Assembly (NCBI RefSeq): GCF_002218065.1
Contig: NZ_BDUB01000001.1
Location: forward strand, 11,567-75,566
DNA: 64,000 nt
Direction: 5' to 3'
DNA from: Nodularia sp. NIES-3585
Lineage (GTDB): Bacteria; Cyanobacteriota; Cyanobacteriia; Cyanobacteriales; Nostocaceae
The position numbers were made by a program, and so were the translations under genes. The notes under the pieces were generated by a model. That model saw only the letters and a program-made list of their open reading frames with translations. It was not told where the DNA came from and did not search any database. Below, in pieces: positions 44,943 to 55,497 of the stretch (positions within the stretch are counted from its first letter, which is position 1; every line of letters begins with the position of its first letter).

Positions 44943-45950
44943 ATGGTATTTTTTGGCTATCATGCCTCTCACGAACAGTTTAAACCGAGCGCACTTTTAG
45001 AATATGTCCAAGCAGCTCATCAAGGGGGATTTGGTCGGATATCTTGTTCTGACCACTTTCATCCGTGGAGCGATGTCTACGACGGGCTACGCCAACGCCA
45101 GGGCGAAAGCGGTTATGCTTGGTCTTGGCTAGGTGCGGCAATGCAGGCTACACCCTTGAATTTTGGTGTAGTTTGCGCCCCCGGACAGCGCTATCACCCG
45201 GCGATTATTGCCCAAGCTGCGGCTACTTTGAGTGAAATGTTTCCCCAACGTTTTTGGCTAGCGTTGGGCAGTGGACAGGCACTAAATGAGCAAATTACAG
45301 GCGATTTTTGGCCGGCGAAACCTGTACGCAATATGCGTCTTCGGGAGTCGGCTGAGGTGATACGCGCCCTCTGGACAGGTGAAACTATCACTCACTATGG
45401 TCTGGTCAACGTGGAACAAGCAAAGCTTTATACTAGACCAGCAATAGCACCGTTGATTATTGGGGCAGCAATTACACCAGCAACTGCGGAATGGTTAGGA
45501 AGTTGGGCAGATGGATTGATGACTATTTCTCACCCCTATGAAATGCTCAAGCAAATCGTAGAGGCATTCCGTCGGGGTGGTGGCGAGGGGAAACCAATGT
45601 ATTTAAAGGTACAGCTTTCCTATGCAGGGGATGAAACTACAGCCCTAGAGGGAGCTTATGATCAATGGCGGACAAATATTTTCCCAAGTTCTATATTGAC
45701 AGACCTACGGCATCCCCAGCAATTTGAAGCGATCGCTGAGTTTGTTAAACCAGAAGATATGTATCAATACATCCGCATATCAGCCAATCCCCAACAGCAT
45801 ATTGACTGGCTAAAGCAAGATATTGAACTTGGCTTTAACGAAATTTATCTCCACAACGTTAATCGTCAACAGCATAATTTTATTCAAGTTTTTGGTAAAC
45901 AGGTAATTCCAGTCCTGGAAAAAGAAGCAAGGGCGCAGGAGGGAGTTTGA
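44943..45950 (+). CDS. LLM-class flavin-dependent oxidoreductase
   Basis: A 335-residue TIM-barrel oxidoreductase of the luciferase-like monooxygenase family, resembling a subgroup I recall as TIGR03885. Seen are 'FFGYHASHEQFKPSALLEYV', 'GFGRISCSDHFHPWSD', 'RFWLALGSGQALNEQITG' and 'ADGLMTISHP'. It should bind FMN (or F420 in other lineages); the substrate is unknown. The ATG at 44943 with GGAG upstream is preferred over a TTG at 44904. A glycogen-debranching-type gene follows 213 bp later on the same strand. Confidence 0.9.
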   Translation: MVFFGYHASHEQFKPSALLEYVQAAHQGGFGRISCSDHFHPWSDVYDGLRQRQGESGYAWSWLGAAMQATPLNFGVVCAPGQRYHPAIIAQAAATLSEMFPQRFWLALGSGQALNEQITGDFWPAKPVRNMRLRESAEVIRALWTGETITHYGLVNVEQAKLYTRPAIAPLIIGAAITPATAEWLGSWADGLMTISHPYEMLKQIVEAFRRGGGEGKPMYLKVQLSYAGDETTALEGAYDQWRTNIFPSSILTDLRHPQQFEAIAEFVKPEDMYQYIRISANPQQHIDWLKQDIELGFNEIYLHNVNRQQHNFIQVFGKQVIPVLEKEARAQEGV

Positions 45951-46048
45951 AACAAACGAGCATTTATTCACTTTACTTAACGACCTTTCCTTTTCTGGCG
46001 GTAGTGATTTGAAGTATGAACACGATTTTTGATGATGTCAAAACCCCT

Positions 46049-46076
46049 GTATAGACGTGACATGGAAAGTCTCTAC
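46049..46076. repeat. CCATGG-type palindrome, copy 3 (degenerate)
   Basis: GTATAGACGTGACATGGAAA, then GTCTCTAC: an imperfect member of the palindrome family at 28387, 30981 and 54808, with CATGG at the centre. Confidence 0.6.
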
Positions 46077-46163
46077 ATCTAAATTCATACTTGGTTTCAT
46101 CAACGCCCCTTTTGTCTTCTGCCCCTGCTTGGAAGGTATTAATTAAGGAGTAAATATTTAATT

Positions 46164-48311
46164 ATGCGAGTAACTGTTGGTCCGCCAATTCTGATGATTA
46201 ATCATGGCAGTACTTTTATGGCAACTGACTTGGGGGGAGAAATTAATTCCCATAGTCATCTAGGAATTTTTTCAGCTGATACGCGGTTTTTAAGTCACTA
46301 TGCTTGTTACGTTGATGGTAATCCCTGGATTCGCTTAACTTCCGCAACCACAACATATTATGCCGCAAGGGTGTATTTGATCAATCCCCAGTTCACTTCT
46401 AGACAAGGCAAAGTTGCTCAAGGTGATTTATCCTTGATTATTAGCCGGACAGTAGAAGAGGGAATACATGAGGATTTGGACATTACAAATAATGCCTCCC
46501 ACTCTATCAACTTTAATCTAGAAATTGCCCTAGGTTCCGACTTTGCCGACATTTTTGAAGTGGAATCGCAGCAATGTGTGCGTCGGGGACATATTGAAAC
46601 CAGATGGCAAGAAGCGGAAAATCAGTTAAAAACTAGCTATAAAAATGGCAGCTTTTACCGTTGTTTAATTTACCAACCTTGTAACTTCACATCCCAACCT
46701 CATTATGCAAACGGTCGCGTTATTTTTGAAATATCACTAGAACCGAGTCAAACTTGGCACTCCTGCTGTAAATATAATCTGGTTGATCATCAGCACGTGC
46801 GCGAGGCTGTTGATTTATGTTATCAAGGAATGCTAGATCCCGCTATCATCAGTACAGAAATTGAAAGGTTGCATTGTGAATGGCGAGACTCGGTAACTGG
46901 TATTGTCTGCGGTAATGAGGATGTAGTGCGACTTTATCGCCAGTCAATTGATGATTTAGGTTCACTACGATTATATGACTACGATTTTGAACCGGATATT
47001 TGGCTACCAGCCGCAGGTGTACCTAAGTTTGTGACGCTGTTTGGCCGTGATAGCTTGATTATCAGCCTACAAAATATGATTGTCCATCCCGGTTTTGCCC
47101 GTGGGGCGTTGCAAAAATTGGGACAGTTACAAGCGACTGAGTTAGATGATTGGCGCGATGCTCAACCGGGTAAAATTCTGCATGAAGTTCGCCAAGGTGA
47201 ATTAGCCTATTTTGGCAAAGTCCCCCATACACCTTACTACGGTACTGCCGATGCCACACCTTTATTTCTGATTACTTTGCATGAAACCTGGAAGTGGTTG
47301 GGAGATGATTCACTGTTGCAGGAAAACCGAGATATAGCGCTGCGTTGTCTGGAATGGATTGATAATTATGGAGACTTAGACGGTGATGGATTTCAAGAAT
47401 ATCAAACGCAATCATCAGGGGGAATTGAAAATCAAGGTTGGAAGGACTCAGGTAATGCCGTTGTCTATCCAGATGGAACTCAGGTAAAAGCACCAAAGGC
47501 ATTATGTGAGTTACAAGGATATGTGTTTGATGCTTGGATGCGAATGGCGGAGGTGTTTGATGTTCTGGGTGAAGGAAATTTTGCCAAAGAATTACGCACG
47601 AAAGCTGCTAAACTGCAAGTACGTTTTGAAGAGCATTTCTGGAGTGACGATTTAGACTGTTATATTTTTTGTCTAGATCCAGAGAAGAAACCAGTGCGAT
47701 CGCTAACTTCTAATGCAGGTCATTGTCTGTGGAGTGGTATCGCCAGTCCTGAACGTGCAGCCCGTGTGGTGAAGCGGCTCATGCAACCAGATATGTGGAG
47801 CGGTTGGGGTATTCGCACTTTAATTACTAAAAATGAAGCCTATAATCCTTATTCCTATCACTTAGGTTCCATTTGGCCTCATGATAACGGCATCATTGCC
47901 ATGGGATTTAAACGTTATGGTTTTGCTGCGGAAGTTGCCCAAATTGCTCACGGTATTTTTGATGCAGCCAAGTATTTTGCCAGCTATCGTTTACCAGAAC
48001 TTTTTGCGGGAATTAACCGGGAACCAGGAGCCTTCCCAGTTCCTTACATTGAAGCGAATGTGCCTCAAGGCTGGGCTGCTGCATCAGTTTTTCATCTGAT
48101 CCAAGCAATGCTGGGTTTACAAGCCGATGCTCCCAATCAGTCACTTTACGTTGATCCACATATTCCCGAATGGCTACCGGAAATTGAACTCCAGCACGTA
48201 GAAATTGGTAATTCCCGTGTGGATTTGCAGTTTTGGCGGGAAGGTGAAATTACTCATTGGGATGCGGTGGTTAAATCTGGTGAAATTGAAGTGAAACAGC
48301 AAACTTGGTAA
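46164..48311 (+). CDS. amylo-alpha-1,6-glucosidase/glycogen debranching-type protein
   Basis: A 715-residue protein with an N-terminal beta-rich GDE domain (about 1-220, 'SHLGIFSADTRFLSHYACYV') and a C-terminal (alpha/alpha)6 glucosidase barrel (about 240-690). The barrel has 'LPAAGVPKFVTLFGRDSLII', 'DLDGDGFQEYQ', 'NQGWKDSGNAVVYPDG' and 'NPYSYHLGSIWPHDNGIIA'. This family removes alpha-1,6 branches of glycogen-like polymers or acts on related sugars in the cytoplasm; there is no signal peptide. It starts ATGCGAGTAACT with AAGGAG upstream. Confidence 0.92.
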   Translation: MRVTVGPPILMINHGSTFMATDLGGEINSHSHLGIFSADTRFLSHYACYVDGNPWIRLTSATTTYYAARVYLINPQFTSRQGKVAQGDLSLIISRTVEEGIHEDLDITNNASHSINFNLEIALGSDFADIFEVESQQCVRRGHIETRWQEAENQLKTSYKNGSFYRCLIYQPCNFTSQPHYANGRVIFEISLEPSQTWHSCCKYNLVDHQHVREAVDLCYQGMLDPAIISTEIERLHCEWRDSVTGIVCGNEDVVRLYRQSIDDLGSLRLYDYDFEPDIWLPAAGVPKFVTLFGRDSLIISLQNMIVHPGFARGALQKLGQLQATELDDWRDAQPGKILHEVRQGELAYFGKVPHTPYYGTADATPLFLITLHETWKWLGDDSLLQENRDIALRCLEWIDNYGDLDGDGFQEYQTQSSGGIENQGWKDSGNAVVYPDGTQVKAPKALCELQGYVFDAWMRMAEVFDVLGEGNFAKELRTKAAKLQVRFEEHFWSDDLDCYIFCLDPEKKPVRSLTSNAGHCLWSGIASPERAARVVKRLMQPDMWSGWGIRTLITKNEAYNPYSYHLGSIWPHDNGIIAMGFKRYGFAAEVAQIAHGIFDAAKYFASYRLPELFAGINREPGAFPVPYIEANVPQGWAAASVFHLIQAMLGLQADAPNQSLYVDPHIPEWLPEIELQHVEIGNSRVDLQFWREGEITHWDAVVKSGEIEVKQQTW

Positions 48312-48404
48312 CCTGGGAGATGGAAAAATCCTCACTCAGGATACCTGCGGCAGATAGATATCTAAATCTAACTTGGGTCTTAATTAAATTGAATAGTTAA
48401 GGAC

Positions 48405-48474
48405 AGTGGTGGGTTACGGACTATCGTCCTAACCCACCCTACAAATTGGGGATTTTATTCTTTGGAAGTTCCTA
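48405..48474. repeat. hairpin repeat, copy 1 (second copy at 55132)
   Basis: GGTGGGTTACGGACTATCGT continues into CCTAACCCACC, a stem-loop. The following ACAAATTGGGGATTTTATTC and TTGGAAGT also match the copy at 55132-55202 with few changes, so the unit is about 70 bp. Confidence 0.8.
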
Positions 48475-48540
48475 ACTAGCTGAGGAAAATTTTGGTAATT
48501 TCACAGTAAGTTTACTATCTGTTGCCATCGGTGAAAGGTT

Positions 48541-48752
48541 AAGATAATCTGACTTTTGTCAATTAGAAATTATGCTCGAAGGTTTAACCAAGTAAAGCTA
48601 TTAATTTAAGTATTCTACTGAATTTTAGAAGAGACTGTGAATGAAACCTATCTATATTAGGCGATCGCTTACCTAAAATTTCTGTTTCCCAGCCCAATTG
48701 TTGGCAATACTTTCAGTATGATTTCTGATTGACAAATGCTATATGACATTAA
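48541..48752 (+). repeat. noncoding repeat, copy 2
   Basis: Matches about 5275-5375 directly over its first half and 5401-5506 inverted over its second half. Key shared blocks are CTTTTGTCAAT, ACTGAATTT, TTAGGCGATCGC, TTTCTGTTTCC/ATTCTGTTTCC, AGTATGATT and CTGATTGACAAAT. Confidence 0.7.
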
Positions 48753-49183
48753 ACTCTCACGAATGAAACTGCATTTTTGTCTATGAACAATTGCTGGAGC
48801 GATCGCGTACAGCGCTGCTGCAAGCAGATCGCTATTAACTCAATAGAAACTATCAACTAATTCATCCCGCATTTATGCAACGCCTGATTTTCTCCCCAAA
48901 AATAAATTTGGCTGACTATTTCAGCAACTGATAAATAATTCGTATTATGTATTCATTTTGACAATTTATTAGTATAAATCTATTTCAACTTACTTACTTA
49001 ATTCCACTATTGTTTTTCTATTAAAGTGAAGAAATTAAACGATTAAGCAAACATTTAATAACTAGGAAGACAGTTAAGACAATTAAGCAAAAAATAATCA
49101 ACTATGCCATAATTACATTTAATTCATTAACTATAAATTCCTCATTACTGTGTTAATCTCTTGGTTTAATAGCAGCATTTGAC

Positions 49184-52100
49184 ATGAACTACCAAGTTGG
49201 CGGCAGTCTTCCTAATGATGATCCGAGTTATGTTGTCCGTCAGGCGGATGAACAACTTTACACCAGTTTAAAAGCTGGTAGTTTTTGTTATGTCTTTAAT
49301 TCTCGTCAAATGGGTAAATCATCACTGCTGCATCGCACAAAAGCTGACCTGATCAAAGATGGTCATAGCTGTATTTATCTAGATGTGACCCGATTAGGAA
49401 GTGAAGATACAACAACTGAACAATGGTACAAAGGGATTATTATCAGTCTTTTTTACGGCTTAAATTTGAATGAAAAAATAAAATTTCCCCAGTGGTGGGA
49501 GATGCAAGCAGGTCTTTCCCCAGTACAAAAGCTAAATCAATTTGTAGAAGAAATATTACTCTCCGCAGAAACAAATCAGCGGGTTTTTATTTTTATTGAC
49601 GAAATTGATAGTTTATTGAGTTTAAGTTTTGCGGTCAGTGACTTTTTTGCCTGGATTCGTCATTGTTATAACCAACGCGCCCATGATCCGAAATTTAAAC
49701 GCTTGGGATTTGCATTGTTTGGAGTAGCCAATCCCTCTGACCTGATTGCAGACAAGCACCGCACTCCTTTTAATATTGGTACGGCAATTGAATTATACGG
49801 TTTTAAAATAGAAGAAGCAACACCATTACTCAAAGGCTTAGAAGGAGTAGTTAACCAACCACAAGTCGTCTTACAAAAAATTATGGACTGGACAGGTGGA
49901 CAACCTTTTTTGACACAAAAACTCTGTCGGTTAGTTGTGCAAATTGCTAGGGAAACACCAACCAAAAAAATTAATTTACCCCCAGGGACAGAAGGGTATT
50001 GGTTAGAACAACTTGTAAACAAGCATATTATTCAACATTGGGAAGCCAAGGATGATCCAGAACACCTCCGCACAATTCGCGATCGCCTACTTTTTCAAGA
50101 ACAACGGACAGGTAGATTATTAGGCCTTTATCAGCTGGTGCTGCAAGCACAGACAACAGGACATCAGTTACAGGCGATAGCTACGCTCACCGAAGGTATC
50201 GCACCTATAGCAATTGATGACAGTCGAGAACAGACAGAATTATTATTATCTGGTTTAGTTGAGAAACACAACGGCTACTTCCAAATTAAAAATCCCATTT
50301 ATCGGCATATATTTAATCACCAATGGGTAGTCAGACAACTAGACAATCTGCGTCCTTACTCGCAAATCTTCAATGCTTGGGTCTTATCAGGCTACAAAGA
50401 TGACTCCCGCTTACTGCGGGGACAAGCTTTAAAAGATGCTCAAAATTGGGCGCGGGACAAAAGTTTGAGCGATTGGGATTATAAGTTTTTTGCCGCTAGT
50501 CAAGAATACGAACAGCGGGAAGTACAAACAGCATTAGAGGCAGCAAAGGCTCAAGAAATAGAAGTCCGACTAGCACAGGAACAAAAAATTGCTAAATTAC
50601 AAAGATTTTTGCTAGTTGGAATGTGTCTTAAATTTCTTGTCTCTAGTAGTTTAGCAATCGGAATTTACATTTTGTACCGCCAAGCTCTTGAAAGCGAAAC
50701 TCAAGCCAAAAACAGCGAAATTCAAGCCCTTGTATCTTCTTCTGAGGGGATGTTTGCCTCAAATCGCAGGTTAGATGCCCTTGTAGAAGCAATTAAAGCC
50801 AAGCATAGACTACAAAAACTCGAAAAACCAAACGCCAACATTGAAAATCAGGTGAATAATGTACTGCGACAAGCAGTTTATGGTGCAGATGAATATAACC
50901 GTTTTTCCGGTCATGGGGCAGCTGTTCTGGCCGTAGATGTTAGTCCTGATAGTTCTACAATTGCTTCCGCCAGCATAGATAAAACGCTCAAGCTTTGGCG
51001 ACGTGATGGTACAGCAGTTGCCACTCTCAAAGGTCATCAGGGAGCAGTCAGGGTAGTTAAATTTAGTCCAGATGGTCAGGAAATCGCCTCGGCAAGTGAG
51101 GATGGCACTATTAAAATCTGGAAGCAGGATGGTACTCTAGTCAACACTTTCACAGGTCACACAGCTTCAATCTGGGGAGTGGCTTTTAGTCCCGATGGTC
51201 AGTTTCTAGTCTCTGGTAGTTGGGACAGAACGGTAAAATTCTGGAAGCGAGACGGGACTTTGCTCAAGACTGTTTCAGGTGAAAACAGGGGTTTTTGGGG
51301 AGTTAGCTTTAGTCCTGATGGTCAAACTGTTGCTGCTGCAAATCTAGACGGAACAGTAAAACTCTGGAGACGTGACGGTGCGGGCTGGCAAGATGCCAAG
51401 CCTTTAGAACCTTTAAAAGGACACACAGCTTGGGTTGTGGGTGTAGCTTTCAGTCCTGATGGCCAGATGATTGCTTCAGCGAGTGAAGATAAAACTGTCA
51501 AACTTTGGCGGCGAGATGACACTAATGGTGGCTATCGCCTTGAGCAAACTCTGCAAAGTCACAGTGCCGGAATTTGGGGAGTCGCTTTTAGTCCCGATGG
51601 TCAGACTGTGGCCTCGGCCAGTCTCGACAAAACTATTAAACTGTGGAACATTAATGGTATAGAACTGAGGACTTTGAGAGGGCATAGTGCCGGAATTTGG
51701 GGAGTCAGTTTCAGTCCCGATGGCAGCTTTATTGCTTCGGCGGGTGCAGAAGGCCTGGTCAGACTTTGGCAGAGTCACAATCCATTCCAAAAAAGTTTGA
51801 TTGCTCATGGTGCAGGGATTTGGTCAATAGCGATCACTTCTGATAGTTCCACTATCGCTACAGCCAGCCATGAAAAAACTGCTAAATTTTGGGATCGTCA
51901 AGGCAAGTTACGCAAAACTTTGACTCAAGAAAGTGTAATCTTCGACATTTCCTTTAGTCAGGATGGCAAATTAATTGCTTTTCCCACTTATGATGATGTG
52001 GTCAAACTCCAGAAAGAAGATGGTACTTTAATTGCTAGTTACAAATATCCCTATGGCAAAAGTACAGGAGTAGTGTTGAGTCCAGATGGTCAAGCGATCG

Positions 52101-52765
52101 CGATCGCCAATGTTGAAAAAATTGCTCAGATATGGAAACTAGATCAGCCCGCACCAAAGATTCTCAAAGGACATCAAGCCGAAGTATGGCAAGTTGCATT
52201 TAGTCCAGATGGTCGGCTGGTGGCTTCAGCCAGTGGTGATGGTACTGTGAAGCTGTGGACCCTTGAGGGCAAGTTGGTCACAACCCTTGTGGGACATTCG
52301 GCGGCAGTATGGAGAGTTGCTTTTAGTCCTGACAGTCAAATGGTAGCTTCTGGAAGTGGCGACAATACAGTTAAGTTGTGGACAATTGAGGGTGAGTTAT
52401 TAAAAACATTCTCAGGTCACACATCTGCAATTTGGGGGGTTGCCTTTAGTCCGGACGGAAAAATACTAGCTTCTGGTAGCGTGGATGCTACTATCAAACT
52501 TTGGGAACTAGATGGTACGGAACTAACGACCCTCAAAGAGCATACCGCAGCCATTAGGAAGATTGATATCAGCCGGGATGGAAGTTTGCTGGTTTCAGGG
52601 GGTGACGATAACACCTTGATTATCTGGAATTTGCCGCGAATTCTCAATCTAGATGCACCGATTGATGGTTGCAATCTAGTCAAAGATTATTTGAAAACTA
52701 ACACAGCATTGACACAAAGCGATCGCTTCCTTTGTAATCAGCCAAATCCTGAAAAATTACCGTAA
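49184..52765 (+). CDS. AAA-like ATPase/WD40-repeat protein (14 blades)
   Basis: A 1193-residue protein. Residues about 1-390 form an AAA-like (AAA_35/STAND-related) ATPase with an altered Walker [12 protein letters not shown], and Walker B 'VFIFIDEID'. A coiled segment is followed by one membrane helix at about 475-500 ('[20 protein letters not shown]'). From about 570 to 1160 I count 14 WD40 units of about 41 residues, most reading '[16 protein letters not shown]...ASxSxDxTVKLW'; 14 equals two seven-bladed propellers. Units 9 and 10 are degenerate. Such proteins are thought to act as signal-sensing switches, with the propeller as sensor and ATPase as switch; the effector is not known. Confidence 0.9.
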   Translation: MNYQVGGSLPNDDPSYVVRQADEQLYTSLKAGSFCYVFNSRQMGKSSLLHRTKADLIKDGHSCIYLDVTRLGSEDTTTEQWYKGIIISLFYGLNLNEKIKFPQWWEMQAGLSPVQKLNQFVEEILLSAETNQRVFIFIDEIDSLLSLSFAVSDFFAWIRHCYNQRAHDPKFKRLGFALFGVANPSDLIADKHRTPFNIGTAIELYGFKIEEATPLLKGLEGVVNQPQVVLQKIMDWTGGQPFLTQKLCRLVVQIARETPTKKINLPPGTEGYWLEQLVNKHIIQHWEAKDDPEHLRTIRDRLLFQEQRTGRLLGLYQLVLQAQTTGHQLQAIATLTEGIAPIAIDDSREQTELLLSGLVEKHNGYFQIKNPIYRHIFNHQWVVRQLDNLRPYSQIFNAWVLSGYKDDSRLLRGQALKDAQNWARDKSLSDWDYKFFAASQEYEQREVQTALEAAKAQEIEVRLAQEQKIAKLQRFLLVGMCLKFLVSSSLAIGIYILYRQALESETQAKNSEIQALVSSSEGMFASNRRLDALVEAIKAKHRLQKLEKPNANIENQVNNVLRQAVYGADEYNRFSGHGAAVLAVDVSPDSSTIASASIDKTLKLWRRDGTAVATLKGHQGAVRVVKFSPDGQEIASASEDGTIKIWKQDGTLVNTFTGHTASIWGVAFSPDGQFLVSGSWDRTVKFWKRDGTLLKTVSGENRGFWGVSFSPDGQTVAAANLDGTVKLWRRDGAGWQDAKPLEPLKGHTAWVVGVAFSPDGQMIASASEDKTVKLWRRDDTNGGYRLEQTLQSHSAGIWGVAFSPDGQTVASASLDKTIKLWNINGIELRTLRGHSAGIWGVSFSPDGSFIASAGAEGLVRLWQSHNPFQKSLIAHGAGIWSIAITSDSSTIATASHEKTAKFWDRQGKLRKTLTQESVIFDISFSQDGKLIAFPTYDDVVKLQKEDGTLIASYKYPYGKSTGVVLSPDGQAIAIANVEKIAQIWKLDQPAPKILKGHQAEVWQVAFSPDGRLVASASGDGTVKLWTLEGKLVTTLVGHSAAVWRVAFSPDSQMVASGSGDNTVKLWTIEGELLKTFSGHTSAIWGVAFSPDGKILASGSVDATIKLWELDGTELTTLKEHTAAIRKIDISRDGSLLVSGGDDNTLIIWNLPRILNLDAPIDGCNLVKDYLKTNTALTQSDRFLCNQPNPEKLP

Positions 52766-52818
52766 AAAAACGCAGCCTTTATTGTTATCCTAGCTACTTG
52801 CTCAACCAGAGTTTTTAT

Positions 52819-54231
52819 TTATATACAAGCCGAAAGTTGTTTTTGGAAATAAGCGCGGTAGAGTTCGCAACGAGGTAAGATGCGATCGCCATCAAAACGA
52901 ATCAATCCTAAACTTTCAAGTTTATAAGCATCCATCGGATCAAGAGTCATGCTTTGTTTAACTGTTACAAGCTCAGTATATTTTTTTACTAGGCTAGGAT
53001 TAGCTTGCAGTTTTATCCAGTGTCTTCGTAAGTGATGACGGTAAATGCCACCATTAGCGATCGCTTCCTGCATTAGCTCTTCTAAAGTTATCGTATCAGA
53101 GACAAGATAAAACAGAGCTAGTTGTATCAGCGCCGGATGACCGCCAACAAGAGACATCAATTGAGCAGATTCTTGGCCAGAACTCCAGTCTAAGCCATAT
53201 CTTCTAGCTAATTCTTTTACCTGTTCTGGAACAAATTCATTTAAATAAATAGGTAGTCCGACATTAAATGGAGACCGGTTAATGTCTAGAGAGAGATATT
53301 GTTCTGTAGAATAAACTACTACTAACCTCAGTTTCTGCCAATCGTGATTTTGTCGTGCTTCCTCACACCAAGAACGTAACAAAGCAAAAAACTCCTGAGC
53401 AATGTGAGGATATTCAAAAAACCGATCAACTTCATTCAACACCAAAACTATCGGACTGTTAATCTGCTGAAGAATATAATTTTGTAAATAAAAGCTACAT
53501 ACTAACTTATAACCAAGTTCTTCATCCCAATTATCATCAAGGTTGGGGTCAATGCCCAACTGTTGAGCAATTTGCCAACAAAGACAACGCAAAAGCTTAT
53601 TTAAGTCACTAAAAGAATGGTCATCAATCTGGCAGCAATTGAAATTAACGGTGCGATATCCTTGTCTTTTCCCAAAGGCTAACAGACGCAGTACTAAAGA
53701 AGTTTTACCCATTTGTCTGGGAGCTAGAATTCTGATTACACAGCCTGGACGAGTAATTTCTCCATAAACTAATTCCTCTATAGGCGGACGTTCAATATAT
53801 AAAGGAGAATCTAAAGGTACTGGTCTATCTGGATATGACAAAAATTTCTTTAATTTGTCAATAGAATACTGCCCAATATTTTCTTCTGTAAATAAACTCT
53901 CTGACGGTAAGCTGGAGCTTTTGGTTTCATGCTCTTCACTCAGGAGTGTATAATCTTCCTGATTTAATTTTAAGTTAAAAGCACTAAAGCAAAATTTTAG
54001 CGTTTTTTGATCTACCCCTTTGCTCAAAGACCACAATCGACTCAGAGTTTTTGTAGAGACATTGATTCGACTACCTAGTTCTGCTAAAGTTAGGCGATCG
54101 CCTTTATTTTCTGCAATCTCACAAGATAAAATTGCTTTTTGTAAACGTTGTAGCCCTTTAGAAGTTAAAATAACTCCTCGTTTTCTTTTAATCTTAGTTT
54201 GTTTTAGTTCCATCGGTTTGATACCAATCAT
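52819..54231 (-). CDS. AAA-like ATPase with N-terminal helix-turn-helix-like region
   Basis: A 470-residue protein convergent with the AAA-WD40 gene, 53 bp apart. Residues about 20-95 ('LTSKGLQRLQKAILSCEIAE', 'LTLAELGSRINVSTKTLSRL') look like a helix-turn-helix-like module common in cyanobacterial NTPase switch proteins. From about 120 is an AAA-like domain with Walker A APRQMGKTSLVLRL, while the Walker B reads VLVLNEVDRFF with N in place of the usual D. The C-terminal part has 'LVGGHPALIQLALFYL'. It ends without an obvious effector domain. A start at residue 7 (MELKQ) is equally possible. Inferred role: regulatory or conflict-system switch. Confidence 0.85.
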   Translation of the reverse strand: MIGIKPMELKQTKIKRKRGVILTSKGLQRLQKAILSCEIAENKGDRLTLAELGSRINVSTKTLSRLWSLSKGVDQKTLKFCFSAFNLKLNQEDYTLLSEEHETKSSSLPSESLFTEENIGQYSIDKLKKFLSYPDRPVPLDSPLYIERPPIEELVYGEITRPGCVIRILAPRQMGKTSLVLRLLAFGKRQGYRTVNFNCCQIDDHSFSDLNKLLRCLCWQIAQQLGIDPNLDDNWDEELGYKLVCSFYLQNYILQQINSPIVLVLNEVDRFFEYPHIAQEFFALLRSWCEEARQNHDWQKLRLVVVYSTEQYLSLDINRSPFNVGLPIYLNEFVPEQVKELARRYGLDWSSGQESAQLMSLVGGHPALIQLALFYLVSDTITLEELMQEAIANGGIYRHHLRRHWIKLQANPSLVKKYTELVTVKQSMTLDPMDAYKLESLGLIRFDGDRILPRCELYRAYFQKQLSACI

Positions 54232-54319
54232 TCTTGTGAAAACAAAATTTATTTGGCTTACTTCAGATGTTTACGTAAGTTACATTGTTAGTTAAATTAT
54301 CTATATCAACCATATATAG

Positions 54320-54418
54320 CAGTTTCCAATTATATAAGGTACATCTTAGCCCCCTCATCGCTTGCGGGGAGGGGGTTGGGGGTGGGGTTTTTATACCTCA
54401 TAACACCGAAAAGTGCTG
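54320..54418. mobile_element. MITE family A, copy 2 (about 99 bp)
   Basis: Matches the reverse complement of the element inside hicA over its whole length, including AATTATAT, AGGTACAT, CCCCCTCATCGCTTGCGGGG and AGTGCTG. The right end is followed by TA (54419-54420); the left end lies close to TA at 54317-54318 and has lost about two bases. Confidence 0.82.
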
Positions 54419-54766
54419 TAAGTATTAGTTGAAAAATGAACATAGCCTGATAAGTCCGTTTTATCAGAGTTTCATCAGCAATTTGCTTGAGAATCAGATA
54501 TGAGTGTGATGTATATATTGACTTTGTTATTAATGAACTTAGAGTATATTAGCATCATAGTAAACATCTTTAAACCACTTAGTGTTACAATTTACCTTGA
54601 CCTCATCGTATAAACAAAATAGAACTCGCCCAAGTTTTTGTCATTAGGAGATAATGCCAGCAATTACCGTAATCATGGGCTAACAGAATATTCTCCAGGT
54701 GGTATGAGTATAAAGTCAAACCGAAATAGAAGTAATATATACCACATCTGCGTTAGTAGTCATTAG

Positions 54767-54835
54767 ACATCTGGTGAAAATAAAATATGCGTGATCACAG
54801 AAGCGTTGTAGAGAGGTTCCATGGAACCTCTCTAC
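54767..54835. repeat. palindrome repeat, copy 4, with extended homology
   Basis: The perfect 28-bp palindrome at 54808-54835 (centre GAGGTTCCATGGAACCTC) keeps pairing while differing from copy 2 (GACGTTCCATGGAACGTC), a compensatory change. The 40 bp before it match those before 30981. Confidence 0.8.
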
Positions 54836-55131
54836 ATTCTTTGTCAGAGAGCGCAACCCAACGCTACCAATAATGTTGGGTTTGGTTACATCAACCCAAC
54901 CTAGATTTTTTTATTTGATCAGAGTTATAAAAGAGCGTTAAGCCTGACTTTTCACATCATATGGAAAAGGGGATTTTAACCTTTTCTCAAGCCCTGGTTT
55001 TTTCCTTGGCTATTGCCATTACTTTTAAGCTATTGATAATCAGCCTGTGAAAAAAGTAACGAAGTTCCGTTGGTTGAAGACTTACCGTGAAAAGTAAGAA
55101 AAATTTACAGGTAGCAATTATTCTTAAGTTT

Positions 55132-55202
55132 ATGGTGAGTTACGGACTATCGTCCTAACCCACGCTACAAATTGAGGATTTTATTCCTTGGAAGTCCCTT
55201 AA
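55132..55202. repeat. hairpin repeat, copy 2
   Basis: GGTGAGTTACGGACTATCGT continues into CCTAACCCACG and then ACAAATTGAGGATTTTATTC, matching 48405-48474. Confidence 0.8.
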
Positions 55203-55263
55203 CTGCCTTAAATGTCTTAACTGTCTTAACTGTCCAGATAATTATCTGCTTAACTGTCTTAAG
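55199..55263. repeat. TTAACTGTC tandem units
   Basis: Four tandem 9-bp units (TTAACTGCC, TTAAATGTC, TTAACTGTC, TTAACTGTC) and a further TTAACTGTC after a short gap. Confidence 0.75.
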
Positions 55264-55497
55264 TGCTATTGCATTTTTTTAATCAAACTGAGATCCTAGA
55301 TATTGAAAAGACTATTTAAATAGTGCTTAGTATAGACTATAAAAATAGAAACAACTTAATTGTTTTTTCAGACGTGGGATATATTTTTAATATAGAAAAA
55401 TATAAATATGAGCTTTTTTCAGAAATCATTGGTAATTGATGTGATGCGGTTTTAAATGTATAATAAAGTTTTCATGTAATTTTGAAATTAAAATGCC

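Larger units (their letters stand above)
48312..49183. other. 870-bp gap with two repeat families, upstream of the AAA-WD40 gene
   Basis: No gene is seen. It contains a hairpin repeat at 48405-48474 (second copy at 55132-55202) and the noncoding repeat copy 2 at 48541-48752. The last 430 bp are AT-rich and should hold the promoter of the AAA-WD40 gene. Confidence 0.65.
54232..55497. other. 1.27-kb gap packed with repeats, upstream of the LamG-patatin gene
   Basis: No gene is supported. In order: MITE family A copy 2 (about 54320-54418), the extended palindrome repeat (54767-54835), a palindrome around AATGTTGGGTTTGG (about 54848-54902, as in the MITE at 17.6 kb), the hairpin repeat (55132-55202), and TTAACTGTC tandem units (55199-55234 and near 55250). 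The last 230 bp are AT-rich. Confidence 0.75.
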
